Shown here: piece after piece, positions 24,422-32,606 of the stretch | How the letters are laid out: every line of letters starts with the position of its first letter | How positions within the stretch are numbered: position 1 is the stretch's first letter | Assembly: GCA_965652645.1 (NCBI GenBank) | Contig: CBFGXE010000027.1 | Coordinates: 1-37,988 of the forward strand | Length of the DNA stretch: 37,988 nucleotides | Source: ZC4RG30 sp965652645 | GTDB taxonomy: Bacteria; Pseudomonadota; Gammaproteobacteria; Steroidobacterales; Steroidobacteraceae | Reading direction: 5' to 3' | The notes under the pieces: generated by a model | What the model was told of the DNA's origin: nothing | Database searches by the model: none | The model's input: the letters and a program-made list of their open reading frames with translations, nothing else | Program-made: the position numbers and the translations under genes

Positions 24422-27400
24422 ATGACCGGACACGTTGCACCAAAAGGTGGCATGGCTCCCCGGCAGCGCATCATCAGGGAGCGTCGGCAGTACAACCAGT
24501 GGGTGGCCAGCCAGACGCTGGAGGACTACGCGCTGCGCTACACCGCGACGCAGGCGCGCCGTTCCAGCTTCCAGGTGGGCAATACCGCGTTCGGGCCGAT
24601 CGCCTTCCTGGCCTGCGAGGCCATCGGCGGCGCCATCACGCTGTCCTACGGGTTCAGCAATGCCGCCAGCGCCATCGTTTCCTTCTGTGCCCTGATGTTC
24701 CTGATCGGCCTGCCGATCTGCATCTATGCCGCCAGGCACGGCGTGGACATCGACCTGCTCACGCGCGGTGCCGGCTTCGGCTATATCGGCTCGACGATCA
24801 CCTCGCTGATCTACGCCTCGTTCACCTTCCTGCTGTTCGCCATCGAGGCCAGCATCATGTCCACGGCGCTGAACCTGCTGTTCGGCCTGCCGCTGGCCAT
24901 CGCCCACCTGATCAGCGCGCTGGTGGTGATACCGATCGCGTTGTACGGCATCAGCCTGATCAGCCGCTTCCAGATCCTCACGCAGCCGGCCTGGCTGGTG
25001 CTGCAGGTCCTGCCGCTGGCCTACATTGCCTGGCGCAATCCAGCCGACGTGGCGGGATGGACGGCGTTCACCGGCGAACAGGGCAGTGGCCAGGGCCTGG
25101 ACTGGATGCTGTTCGCCGCCGCCTCGTCGGTGCTGCTGTCGCTGCTGCCCCAGATCGGGGAGCAGGTGGACTACCTGCGCTTCCTGCCTGAACGAAAACA
25201 GGGCAACCGGCTGGGCTGGTGGGTGGCCGTGATCGGCACCGGCCCGGGATGGGTGCTGGTTGGCGGCCTGAAGCTGCTGGCGGGCTCCTTCCTGGCCTGG
25301 CTGCTGTTCGCGCGCGGAGTGCCGGCGGCCGAGGCGGACGATCCGGCGGTGATGTACCACCACGTGTTCGGCAGCGTGCTGAATTCACCCACGCTGGCGC
25401 TGGTGGCCACGGGGCTGTTCGTGATCATCTGCCAGACCAAGATCAACGTCACCAATGCCTACGCGGGCTCGATCGCCTGGTCGAACTTCTTCTCGCGCGT
25501 GACCCATGCCCACCCTGGCCGGGTGGTCTGGCTGGTGTTCAACGTGCTGCTGGCGCTGCTGCTGATGGAGGTGGGCATTTTCTCCGCCATCGAAAGCGTG
25601 CTGGCCGTGTATGCCAACTTCGCCGCCGGCTGGATCGGCGCCATCACGGCGGACCTGGTGATCAACAAGCCGCTGGGCCTGTCTCCCCGCGGCATCGAGT
25701 TCAAGCGGGCGCACCTCTACGACATCAACCCGGTGGGCGTCGGCGCGCTGGCAGCCTCGGTACTGCTGTCCAGCGCCGCGCACCTGGGATGGTTCGGGGA
25801 GGCGGCCCGCGTGCTCTCGCCCTTCATCGCCCTGCTCACTGCCATGCTGGTGGCGCCGGCCATTGCCTGGTGGACGGGTGGCCGCTACTACCTGGCGCGC
25901 CAGCCTGACCCGGCCAGCACCACCGATTGCTGCTCGGTGTGCGAGAACCGCTTCGAGAAGGCGGACATGGCGCTGTGCCCGGCCTATGGCGGATCGATCT
26001 GCTCGCTGTGCTGTTCCCTGGATGCCCGCTGCCGCGACGCCTGCAAGAGTGGCGCCCGGTTGTCAGAGCAGGTCAGCGCCTTCCTGGCGCGCCTGCTGCC
26101 GCCACGCCTGGCCCGGCTGGCAGACTTGCGCAGCGGCCGTTTCGTGGTGCTGATGCTGCTCTCGAACCTGCTGGTGGCCATGCTGCTGGCCTTCATCCAG
26201 GCCTTCAGTGCCAGCGGTGACCCGGTGACCGATTCAGCCACGCGCGCCACGCTGTGGATGGTGTATTTCAGCTTCCTGGTGCTTTCCGCGGTGGCCTCGT
26301 GGGTGATCGTGCTGGCGGTGGAGAACCGCCGCAGTGCCGAGCGCGAGTCGGCGCGCCAGACCGCGATGCTGATGGAGGAGATCGCCGCCCACAACCGCAC
26401 CGACGCCGAGCTGCAGCGGGCCAAGGAGGCTGCCGAGGCGGCCAACCTCGCCAAGTCGCGCTACATCATCGGCCTCTCGCACGAGATCCGCACGCCGCTG
26501 AATTCCATCTACGGCTATGCACAGCTGATGGAACGCTCGCCGGGCAACCCGCCGCCCAACGCGGTGTCGGTGATCCGGCGCAGCGCCGAGCACCTGGCCA
26601 GCCTCATCGACGGCCTGCTGGACATCTCGCGCATCGAGGGCGGCGTGCTGAAACTGAACCGCGACCGCGTGAACCTGCGGGAATTGCTGGACCAGCTGGA
26701 GGACATGTTCCGCCTGCAGGCGGTGAGCAAGGGCATCGAGTTCCGCTGCGAGCGCGCACCGCACCTGCCGGTGATGGTGCACACCGACGAAAAACGCCTG
26801 CGCCAGATCCTCATCAACCTGCTTTCCAACGCGGTGAAGTTCACCCAGCGCGGCCACGCGGCACTGGCAGTGCGCTATCGCAACCAGGTGGCCGAGTTCG
26901 AGATCAGCGATACTGGCATGGGCATGGGCCGGGACGACCTGGAGCGCGTGTTCAAGCCCTTCGAGCGTGGCAGTGCCACGGAGGTACGCACTATTCCCGG
27001 CACCGGGCTGGGACTGACCATCACGCAGCTGCTCACCCAGGTGATGGGCGGCGAGATCACCGTGCGCAGCACCCCGGGAGTGGGCACTACCTTCACCGTG
27101 AAGCTGCTGCTGTCCGAGGCGCTGCAACAGGTGGGCATGGAGGGTGCGCTGCGGGTACGCGGCTACCAGGGACCGCGGCGGCGCATCCTCGTGGTGGACG
27201 ACGACCCTGTACACGTGCAGCTGATGCGTTCGCTGCTCGAGCCCCTGCAGTTCGAGCTGGAAACCACCGGCAATGGCGCCGAGGCGGTGGCCGCGGCATT
27301 ACGCTTCCGGCCGGAGCTGGCGCTGCTCGACCTCTCGCTGCCGGACATGTCCGGCTGGGAGGTGGCCCAGGCGCTGCGGGCGAGGCTCGAACTCACATCG

Positions 27401-27802
27401 CTGCGCGTGCTGGTGGTATCCGCCAATGCCCATGAATACCTGCCGGGCAGTGAACAGGCCCTGCATGACGGCTTCCTGATGAAGCCGGTGGACTTGCAGA
27501 TGCTGCTGGAGGCGCTGCAGGCCCAGTTGCACCTGGTGTGGACCCACGGGGCCGACGTGCCGGTGGCCGAGGGCAGGGTGGAAGTGACGCGCGAGGTGCT
27601 CGGGCGCATCGGCCGGCACCTGGAGGACCTGTGGCAGCTGGGCCAGATCGGCCACGTGCGCGGCATCCAGGCGCGCCTCAGGGAATTCGAGACGGCGGAG
27701 CCTGCGGCCAGCTCGCTGGCCCGCTCACTGCGGGGGATGGTGGAGAGATTCGACATGAACAGTTACATGACTGCGATCCGGGAGTTGCGTGAGAGCGCTT
27801 GA
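24422..27802 (+). CDS. NCS1-transporter / Cys-cluster / hybrid sensor histidine kinase
   Basis: 1126-residue membrane sensor. Residues about 25-500 form an NCS1 (purine-cytosine permease family) transporter-like domain with about 12 hydrophobic helices: QVGNTAFGPIAFLACEAIGGAITLSYGF at the start, TKINVTNAYAGSIAWSNFFSR in the middle. Residues 503-542 hold a compact cysteine cluster (CCSVC, then LCPAYGG, CSLCC, RCRDACK), likely metal-binding. Two more helices (about 572-645) lead to a coiled coil and a HisKA domain with phospho-acceptor His687 in LSHEIRTPLNS, an HATPase domain (INLLSNAVKF, DTGMGMG, GTGLGLTI), and a receiver domain (about 920-1035) with Asp970 in LLDLSLPDMSG. It diverges from the barrel/urt array and overlaps the next regulator by 14 bases. 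Transporter-fused kinases such as CbrA (SSS family) are known; this NCS1 version is, I believe, uncharacterised. Urea, hydantoin, allantoin or purines are ligand guesses. Confidence 0.9.
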   Translation: MTGHVAPKGGMAPRQRIIRERRQYNQWVASQTLEDYALRYTATQARRSSFQVGNTAFGPIAFLACEAIGGAITLSYGFSNAASAIVSFCALMFLIGLPICIYAARHGVDIDLLTRGAGFGYIGSTITSLIYASFTFLLFAIEASIMSTALNLLFGLPLAIAHLISALVVIPIALYGISLISRFQILTQPAWLVLQVLPLAYIAWRNPADVAGWTAFTGEQGSGQGLDWMLFAAASSVLLSLLPQIGEQVDYLRFLPERKQGNRLGWWVAVIGTGPGWVLVGGLKLLAGSFLAWLLFARGVPAAEADDPAVMYHHVFGSVLNSPTLALVATGLFVIICQTKINVTNAYAGSIAWSNFFSRVTHAHPGRVVWLVFNVLLALLLMEVGIFSAIESVLAVYANFAAGWIGAITADLVINKPLGLSPRGIEFKRAHLYDINPVGVGALAASVLLSSAAHLGWFGEAARVLSPFIALLTAMLVAPAIAWWTGGRYYLARQPDPASTTDCCSVCENRFEKADMALCPAYGGSICSLCCSLDARCRDACKSGARLSEQVSAFLARLLPPRLARLADLRSGRFVVLMLLSNLLVAMLLAFIQAFSASGDPVTDSATRATLWMVYFSFLVLSAVASWVIVLAVENRRSAERESARQTAMLMEEIAAHNRTDAELQRAKEAAEAANLAKSRYIIGLSHEIRTPLNSIYGYAQLMERSPGNPPPNAVSVIRRSAEHLASLIDGLLDISRIEGGVLKLNRDRVNLRELLDQLEDMFRLQAVSKGIEFRCERAPHLPVMVHTDEKRLRQILINLLSNAVKFTQRGHAALAVRYRNQVAEFEISDTGMGMGRDDLERVFKPFERGSATEVRTIPGTGLGLTITQLLTQVMGGEITVRSTPGVGTTFTVKLLLSEALQQVGMEGALRVRGYQGPRRRILVVDDDPVHVQLMRSLLEPLQFELETTGNGAEAVAAALRFRPELALLDLSLPDMSGWEVAQALRARLELTSLRVLVVSANAHEYLPGSEQALHDGFLMKPVDLQMLLEALQAQLHLVWTHGADVPVAEGRVEVTREVLGRIGRHLEDLWQLGQIGHVRGIQARLREFETAEPAASSLARSLRGMVERFDMNSYMTAIRELRESA

Positions 27803-28724
27803 GGCACAGCGGGTGATGGACCCGAGGGCAGCACGGCGGGACACCGTGCTGGTGGTCGACGACACGCCGGAGGCACTGGGACTGCTCACCGACATGCTGG
27901 ATGGCGCCGGCTACACCGTGCTCATCGCCACTGACGGCGAGAGCGCGCTGCGACTGGTGGACCAGATTACCCCGGACCTGGTGCTGATGGATGCACTGAT
28001 GCCGGGCCTGGACGGCTTCGAGACCTGCCGGCGCCTGAAGCACAAGGTGCCCCTGGCACACCTGCCGGTGATCTTCATGACCGGCCTGGCAGAGACCGAA
28101 CACGTGGTGCACGGCCTGGCCGCCGGCGGCGTGGACTATGTGACCAAGCCCATCGTGCTGGAGGAGCTGCTGGCCCGCATACGCGTGCACCTGAACAATG
28201 CCCGCGTGGCGCTGGGCCCTAACGTGGCCCTGGATGCCGCCGGGCGCTTCCTGCTGGCCACCGACCTGGAAGGCCGCGTGAAATGGTGCACGCCCAAGGC
28301 GCGTGCACTGCTGCAGGCCTGCTGGCCGGGTGAATCCGGCAGCGCGCCCGAACTGCCCGACCACGTGCTGGCGCGGATGCTGCCCCTGCGGCATGAAGCC
28401 GGAGCCACCTGCGTGCTGGAAGCCGGCGGCATGCAGCTGGAGTGCGCCATGCTCAGTCCCATCGGCCCGGACGAGCTGCTCTTCCGCCTCAGCGAGAAGC
28501 GCGGCGAGGATGACATCCAGCTGCTGCAGCAGCTGGGCCTCACAGGTCGCGAGGCCGAGGTGCTGCTGTGGCTGTCACGCGGCAAGGCGAACCGCGAGAT
28601 CGGCCAGATCCTCGGCATCAGCCCCAGGACGGTGAACAAGCACCTGGAGCAGATCTTCGTCAAGCTGGGCGTGGAGAACCGGGCATCGGCGGCGGCGCGT
28701 GCGGTACGGCTGCTGACACGCTGA
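27789..28724 (+). CDS. LuxR/NarL-type response regulator partnered with the transporter-kinase
   Basis: 311 residues from a GTG at 27789 preceded by GGAG and overlapping the kinase end; an ATG at 27816 is an alternative. Receiver domain about 18-135: TVLVVDDTPEALG, phosphorylation Asp68 in LVLMDALMPG, Thr/Lys pair in FMTGLAETEH and YVTKPI. A middle region of about 100 residues (ALDAAGRFLLATDLEGRVKWCTPKARALLQ) looks like a degenerate PAS-type fold. The C-terminal helix-turn-helix at about 245-305 is of LuxR type (LTGREAEVLLWLSRGKANREIGQIL, PRTVNKHLEQIFVKLGV). The probable target is the divergent barrel/urt promoter region. Its last 65 bases overlap ureG, tail to tail. Confidence 0.93.
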   Translation: MRALEAQRVMDPRAARRDTVLVVDDTPEALGLLTDMLDGAGYTVLIATDGESALRLVDQITPDLVLMDALMPGLDGFETCRRLKHKVPLAHLPVIFMTGLAETEHVVHGLAAGGVDYVTKPIVLEELLARIRVHLNNARVALGPNVALDAAGRFLLATDLEGRVKWCTPKARALLQACWPGESGSAPELPDHVLARMLPLRHEAGATCVLEAGGMQLECAMLSPIGPDELLFRLSEKRGEDDIQLLQQLGLTGREAEVLLWLSRGKANREIGQILGISPRTVNKHLEQIFVKLGVENRASAAARAVRLLTR

Positions 28725-29346
28725 GGCGGGCCTTGTCGCGCAGCATGCCGCGGTCGAGGATGAAGTCGATCACGGAATCCAGGCCCTGGCCGGTCTTCAG
28801 GTTGGTGAACACGAAGGGTTTCTCGCCGCGCATCCTGCGCGCGTCGCGGTCCATCACCTCGAGCGAGGCGCCCACGTGGGGCGCCAGGTCGATCTTGTTG
28901 ATGATCAGCATGTCCGATTTCATGATGCCGGGTCCGCCCTTGCGGGGGATCTTGTCGCCGGCGGAGACGTCGATGACGTAGAGCGTGAGATCCGAGAGCT
29001 CCGGGCTGAACGTGGCGGCCAGGTTATCGCCACCGCTCTCCACGATGATGAGCTCCAGCCCATCGAAGGTGTGCATCAGCTCGTCGATGGCGGCGAGGTT
29101 CATCGAGGCATCCTCGCGGATCGCGGTGTGCGGGCAGCCGCCGGTCTCCACGCCGCGGATGCGGTCGGGGGTCAGGGCCTGGCTGCGCACCAGGAACTCG
29201 GCATCCTCGCGGGTATAGATGTCGTTGGTCACCACGGCCATGTTGAGCCGCTCGCGCAGCGCCTTGCACAGGCGGTCGACCAGGGCCGTCTTGCCGGAAC
29301 CCACGGGGCCGCCGACGCCAAGGCGCAATACATCGTGGACATGCAT
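28660..29346 (-). CDS. ureG: Urease accessory GTPase UreG
   Basis: SIMIBI-class GTPase driving nickel insertion. 228 residues. P-loop GPVGSGKT at 13-20, the nickel-binding Cys71-Pro-His73 (GGCPHTAIREDAS), ESGGDNLAATFSPEL, INKIDLAPHVGA (G4-type motif NKID). Normal UreG is about 205-215 residues; here the end is extended (SVSAAVPHAPPPMPGSPRPA) by codons lying antisense to the response-regulator HTH. It is on the same strand as the other ure genes but 16 kb from ureF, cut off by the kinase-regulator pair, so it needs its own promoter. No clear promoter seen in the 101-base gap before it. Confidence 0.96.
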   Translation of the reverse strand: MHVHDVLRLGVGGPVGSGKTALVDRLCKALRERLNMAVVTNDIYTREDAEFLVRSQALTPDRIRGVETGGCPHTAIREDASMNLAAIDELMHTFDGLELIIVESGGDNLAATFSPELSDLTLYVIDVSAGDKIPRKGGPGIMKSDMLIINKIDLAPHVGASLEVMDRDARRMRGEKPFVFTNLKTGQGLDSVIDFILDRGMLRDKARLSVSAAVPHAPPPMPGSPRPA

Positions 29347-29423
29347 CAGGAGGGAACTCCGCGAAAGCAGGCTATCGGCGGAATGATCCCCGGTGGGGTC
29401 CGGCGGGGTGAATACGTCATTTG

Positions 29424-29444
29424 GCCACCGCCGGTCGCGGTGGC
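29424..29444. terminator. Hairpin after the sigma-factor gene
   Basis: Perfect 8-bp stem GCCACCGC (29424-29431) / GCGGTGGC (29437-29444), 5-base loop, starting 4 bases past the minus-strand sigma-factor stop. No T-tract. Confidence 0.4.
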
Positions 29445-29447
29445 AGG

Positions 29448-30710
29448 TCAGGACAGGGTGGCCCGCGCGCGCTCCAGCAGCAGGGCCCGCTCGCGCTGGT
29501 TGCCGGCGAGGCTGGCGGCGGCTTCGAATTCCGCCCTTGCCTCGCTGGGCCTTCCGAGGCTCACCAGCAGGTCGCCGCGCACCGCCGGCAGCAGGTGGTA
29601 GTCCTTCAGCTTGCCACCGGCGACGATTTCGTCCACCAGGGGCAGCGCCGCAGCCGCACCCTGCGCGCGGCTCACGGCCACCGCACGGTTCAGCGCCACG
29701 ATGGGGGAGGGCATGATGTCCGCCAGTTCATCGTAGGCCGCCACGATGGCGTGCCAGTCCGTGTCCTCGGGCCGGCGCGCGCGGGAGTGGCAGGCCGCGA
29801 TGGCTGCCTGCAGTTCATAGGGACCGGCCACGCCGGACAGCTTGCGGGCCTTCTCCAGCGCCGCCAGGCCGCGCCCGATGAGCAGCCAGTCCCAGCGCGC
29901 CCGGTTCTGCTCCAGCAGCAGGATGGGCCGGCCCTGCGTGTCGGTGCGCGCCTTCAGGCGCGAGGCCTGCAGTTCCAGCAATGCCGCCAAGCCGTGCACT
30001 TCGCGCTCCTGCGGCGCCAGTTGCGCCAGCATGCGGGCCAGGCGCAGCGCCTCCTCGCACAGCGCGGGCCGCATCCAGTCATCGCCCGCGGTGGCGGTGT
30101 AGCCCTCGTTGAAGATCAGGTAGATGCACTCCAGCACCGATTCCAGGCGCGCACGCAATTGCTCGCCGCGTGGCACCTCGAAGGGCACGGCCGCCTCGCC
30201 GAGCGTGCGCTTGGCGCGCACGATGCGCTGCGCGATGGTGGCTTCGCCCTGCACGAATGCGCGGGCAATCTCCGCCGTGGTGAGGCCGGCCAGCAGCTTC
30301 AGGGTGAGTGCCACCTGGGCTTCCCTGGACAGCACGGGATGGCAGGCAGTGAAGATGAGGCGCAGCAGGTCATCGCCCAGGTCCTCGCGGTCGGCCTCCT
30401 CGCCGGGATCGGGCGTGAGGTGCTCACCGCGCGCATCCGCCTCCGCGCCAAGCGCCTCACGGTGGCGCCGTTGCAGCGCCGCCTGCCGCAGGCGGTCCAG
30501 GGCCTTGTTCTTCGCCGTGGTCATCAGCCAGGCCGCCGGGTTTTCCGGCAGGCCGCGCGCGGGCCAGTGCTCGAGCGCGGCCACCAGTGCGTCCTGGGCG
30601 AGGTCCTCGGCGAGGCCGACGTCGCGCACCAGGCGTGCGACGGCAGCCACGATGCGGGGCGACTCGATGCGCCAGACCGCATCGATCGTGCGGCGCAGTT
30701 CATCGCTCAT
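29448..30710 (-). CDS. ECF42-type RNA polymerase sigma factor with C-terminal repeat domain
   Basis: 420 residues. Sigma region 2 about 10-80 (VARLVRDVGLAEDLAQDALVAALEHWPARG, PAAWLMTTAKNKALDRLR), region 4 about 125-185 (LTLKLLAGLTTAEIARAFVQGEATIAQRIVRAKRTL). A 230-residue C-terminal domain follows with NEGYTATAGDDWMRPALCEEALRLARMLAQLAP, HGLAALLELQASR and TPR-like helices ending SLGRPSEARAEFEAAASLAGNQRERALLLERA. This long tail with a DGPF-protein gene immediately upstream defines the ECF42 group, which has no classical anti-sigma factor. The start ATG overlaps the DGPF gene stop (ATGA). Confidence 0.92.
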   Translation of the reverse strand: MSDELRRTIDAVWRIESPRIVAAVARLVRDVGLAEDLAQDALVAALEHWPARGLPENPAAWLMTTAKNKALDRLRQAALQRRHREALGAEADARGEHLTPDPGEEADREDLGDDLLRLIFTACHPVLSREAQVALTLKLLAGLTTAEIARAFVQGEATIAQRIVRAKRTLGEAAVPFEVPRGEQLRARLESVLECIYLIFNEGYTATAGDDWMRPALCEEALRLARMLAQLAPQEREVHGLAALLELQASRLKARTDTQGRPILLLEQNRARWDWLLIGRGLAALEKARKLSGVAGPYELQAAIAACHSRARRPEDTDWHAIVAAYDELADIMPSPIVALNRAVAVSRAQGAAAALPLVDEIVAGGKLKDYHLLPAVRGDLLVSLGRPSEARAEFEAAASLAGNQRERALLLERARATLS

Positions 30711-31147
30711 GCGGGGCCGGCGGGATCCTTCGCGGCGAGCCCGGCGCGCAGGCGCTCCTGCTGTGCCTCCACTTCGGGCGTCACCGCGGCGCCGAAATCC
30801 TCCAGCTCGAAGACGGGCCGGATCTCGATGTCGGAGTCACTGAGCATGGGATTGGGGCAGCGGCGCACCCATTCCACGGCCTCGTCCATCGAGCGCACCT
30901 GCCAGATCCAGTATCCGGCGATGAGCTCCTTGGTTTCGGCAAAGGGGCCGTCGACCACGGTGCGGTTCCTGCCGGAGAAATGCACGCGCTTGCCGCGGGA
31001 GGAGGGATGCAGCCCGTCGCCGGCCAGCATGATGCCCGCCTTCACCAGCTCCTCGTTGTAGCGGCCCATTTCGGTGAGCAGCTCCGTGCCCGGCATGATG
31101 CCGGCTTCGGATTCCGCAGTTGCCTTCACGATGACCATCACGCGCAT
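30707..31147 (-). CDS. DGPF/YCII-domain protein
   Basis: 146 residues from ATG 31147, after AAGGAG at good spacing. One YCII-related fold with the signature VVDGPFAETKELIAGYW, preceded by MVIVKATAESEAGIMPGTELLTEMGRYNEELVKAG and followed by VRSMDEAVEWVRRCPNP. Function unknown; such proteins are constant companions of ECF42 sigma factors. Translationally coupled to the sigma-factor gene and preceded by an ECF42-like promoter. Confidence 0.88.
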   Translation of the reverse strand: MRVMVIVKATAESEAGIMPGTELLTEMGRYNEELVKAGIMLAGDGLHPSSRGKRVHFSGRNRTVVDGPFAETKELIAGYWIWQVRSMDEAVEWVRRCPNPMLSDSDIEIRPVFELEDFGAAVTPEVEAQQERLRAGLAAKDPAGPA

Positions 31148-31198
31148 GACCTGTCTCCTTGCCTCCGGGACGCCACTGCGGTGTCCCTTCCTGGCTAC

Positions 31199-31225
31199 GA
31201 CGATGCAGCCCCGTCATTTTCGACA
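31199..31225 (-). promoter_or_regulatory. ECF42-like promoter of the DGPF-sigma operon
   Basis: Minus strand: TGTCGA (31225-31220), 17-base spacer, CGTC (31202-31199), start codon 52 bases on. TGTCGA with CG(A/T)C is the signature I recall for ECF42 target promoters. A second copy with the same spacing lies upstream of the VOC gene. Confidence 0.7.
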
Positions 31226-31247
31226 ATCTTCATGGCGCCGGTACAAT
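31220..31247 (+). promoter_or_regulatory. Sigma-70-type promoter of the second DGPF gene
   Basis: TCGACA (31220-31225), 16-base spacer, TACAAT (31242-31247). Only 8 bases separate the -10 from the ATG at 31256, so the mRNA would start at or next to the start codon. The -35 hexamer is the exact complement of the divergent ECF42 -35. Confidence 0.55.
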
Positions 31248-31255
31248 CGCCGCAA

Positions 31256-31630
31256 ATGCAGTATCTCCTCCTCGTCTACGTCGACCCCGCCCTGATGGAT
31301 CAGCTGCCGCCGGAGGGCTTCAACCAGGAAATGAAGCAGTGCATGCAGCACGCGGACGATCTGGCCCGGGACGGCACGCTGGTGGCCTTCCAGCAGCTGG
31401 AACCGCCCTCGAAGGCCAGGGCCGTGCGGGTTCGTGGTGGCCGCACCAGCATCCTCGATGGCCCCTTCGCGGAGACCAAGGAGGTACTGGCAGGCTTCAA
31501 CCTGGTCGAGGCGCAGTCCATGGAAGAGGCAGTACGCATCGCGCAGACCTTTCCCTGGACCCGCTACGGCTGCATCGAGGTGCGGCCGGTGGCCGACCTC
31601 GGGGCAATGCGCAGGCGCGTGGGCGCCTGA
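31256..31630 (+). CDS. Second DGPF/YCII-domain protein
   Basis: 124 residues from ATG 31256 (MQYLLLVYVDPALMDQLPPE), the canonical start of this family; an ATG at 31232 would add eight residues. Signature ILDGPFAETKEVLAGFNLVEAQSMEEAVRIAQTFP, then YGCIEVRPVADL. No Shine-Dalgarno is present before either start, in keeping with a leaderless transcript from the TACAAT promoter. It diverges from the first DGPF gene and converges with the AHSA1 gene 15 bases away. Role unknown. Confidence 0.9.
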   Translation: MQYLLLVYVDPALMDQLPPEGFNQEMKQCMQHADDLARDGTLVAFQQLEPPSKARAVRVRGGRTSILDGPFAETKEVLAGFNLVEAQSMEEAVRIAQTFPWTRYGCIEVRPVADLGAMRRRVGA

Positions 31631-31645
31631 GCCGCCCCGGTCGCT

Positions 31646-32092
31646 TCAATCGGGAATCTCCGGCTCCACCAGCCGCGCCAGGTTCTGCAGCGACTGCTGC
31701 CAGCCCAGGTAGCAGGCATCCGGCGGGATCACGTCGGGCAGGCCGGACTGCACGATCTGGATCTCCGTTCCCGAGGGTACGGCCTTCAGCTGCACCGTGA
31801 CCTCGATGTCACCCGGCAGGGAGGGATCCTCGAAGCTGTCGCCGTAGCGCAGCCGCTGGCCGGGCACCAGTTCGCGGTATTCACCGCCAAAGGCGGACTC
31901 CTTGCCGGTGGTGAAATTGGTGAACGACATGCGGTAGCGGCCGCCGACGCGGGCGTCCATTTCGTGCACCCGTCCGGTGAAGCCGTCCGGGGGAAGCCAG
32001 CGGGCGAGGGCATCCGGATCCAGGAAGGCGCGGTAGACCTTGTCGGGTTTCGTGGCCAGCACGCGGTGCAGGCGGATGGTGTTGGTTGCCAT
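31646..32092 (-). CDS. AHSA1/SRPBCC-domain protein
   Basis: 148 residues from ATG 32092, preceded by GGAGAG. START-like ligand-binding fold of the AHSA1 (Aha1 C-terminal) group: IRLHRVLATKPDKVYRAFLDPDALARWLPPDGF, GGRYRMSFTNFTTGKESAFGGEYRELVPGQRLRY, and the C-terminal helix PPDACYLGWQQSLQNLARLVE. Presumed to bind a small hydrophobic molecule. Follows the VOC gene by 20 bases in one operon. AHSA1 and VOC genes commonly travel with ECF41/ECF42 and DGPF genes. Confidence 0.9.
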   Translation of the reverse strand: MATNTIRLHRVLATKPDKVYRAFLDPDALARWLPPDGFTGRVHEMDARVGGRYRMSFTNFTTGKESAFGGEYRELVPGQRLRYGDSFEDPSLPGDIEVTVQLKAVPSGTEIQIVQSGLPDVIPPDACYLGWQQSLQNLARLVEPEIPD

Positions 32093-32112
32093 GTTCTCTC
32101 CTTGGCCGGTTT

Positions 32113-32553
32113 TCAGGTCTTGCTGGCGCAGTTGAACATCCACTGCACGCCGAACTTGTCCACGAGGCTGCCGAAATAGTCGCCCCAGAACATCTCCTGC
32201 ATCGGCATGTCGACCCGGCCGCCCTCGGCCAGCAGCGCGAACAGCCGGTCGGTCTCGGCGCGGGTGTCAGGCTGCAGGTTGATGTACACGTTGTTCCCCA
32301 TGTTCAGCTTGAAGCCCATGGATTCTGCTGCGTCGGTGCCCATCAGCAGGTGCCCGCCCAGTATGGGCAGGCAGACATGCAGCACCAGGTTGCGGTCGGA
32401 TCCGGCAAGCGGAGGCTGGCCTGGTTCCGGGGGCGCATCGCCCATGCGCATGATGCCGTTGCTGTCGAATTCGGTGCCGAATACGGTGCGGTAGAAAAGG
32501 AAGGCCGCCTCGGTGTTCCCGGCGAAGTTCAGGTAGGTGCTCACGCTGGCCAT
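32113..32553 (-). CDS. VOC-superfamily (PhnB-like) protein
   Basis: 146 residues from ATG 32553, preceded by GGAGA. Glyoxalase/bleomycin-resistance fold of the PhnB-like type: STYLNFAGNTEAAFLFYRTVFGTEF, then VLHVCLPILGGHLLMGTDA, NNVYINLQPDTRAETDRLFALLAEGG and EMFWGDYFGSLVDKFGVQWMFN. Enzymatic role unknown. It heads the two-gene minus-strand unit with AHSA1. A site nearly identical to the ECF42-like promoter lies 54 bases upstream, so the sigma factor probably controls it. The frame stays open far upstream, but that is shadow of the cytochrome gene. Confidence 0.9.
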   Translation of the reverse strand: MASVSTYLNFAGNTEAAFLFYRTVFGTEFDSNGIMRMGDAPPEPGQPPLAGSDRNLVLHVCLPILGGHLLMGTDAAESMGFKLNMGNNVYINLQPDTRAETDRLFALLAEGGRVDMPMQEMFWGDYFGSLVDKFGVQWMFNCASKT

Positions 32554-32606
32554 TCGGGTCTCCTCAATACGTAGTTGCCACAGCCGCATTGCGGCCTCAA
32601 TCCGAC

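Noticed and set aside
30587..31255. N-terminal extension of the second DGPF protein
   Set aside because: The family starts at MQYLLL (31256), and the promoter lies inside the extension.
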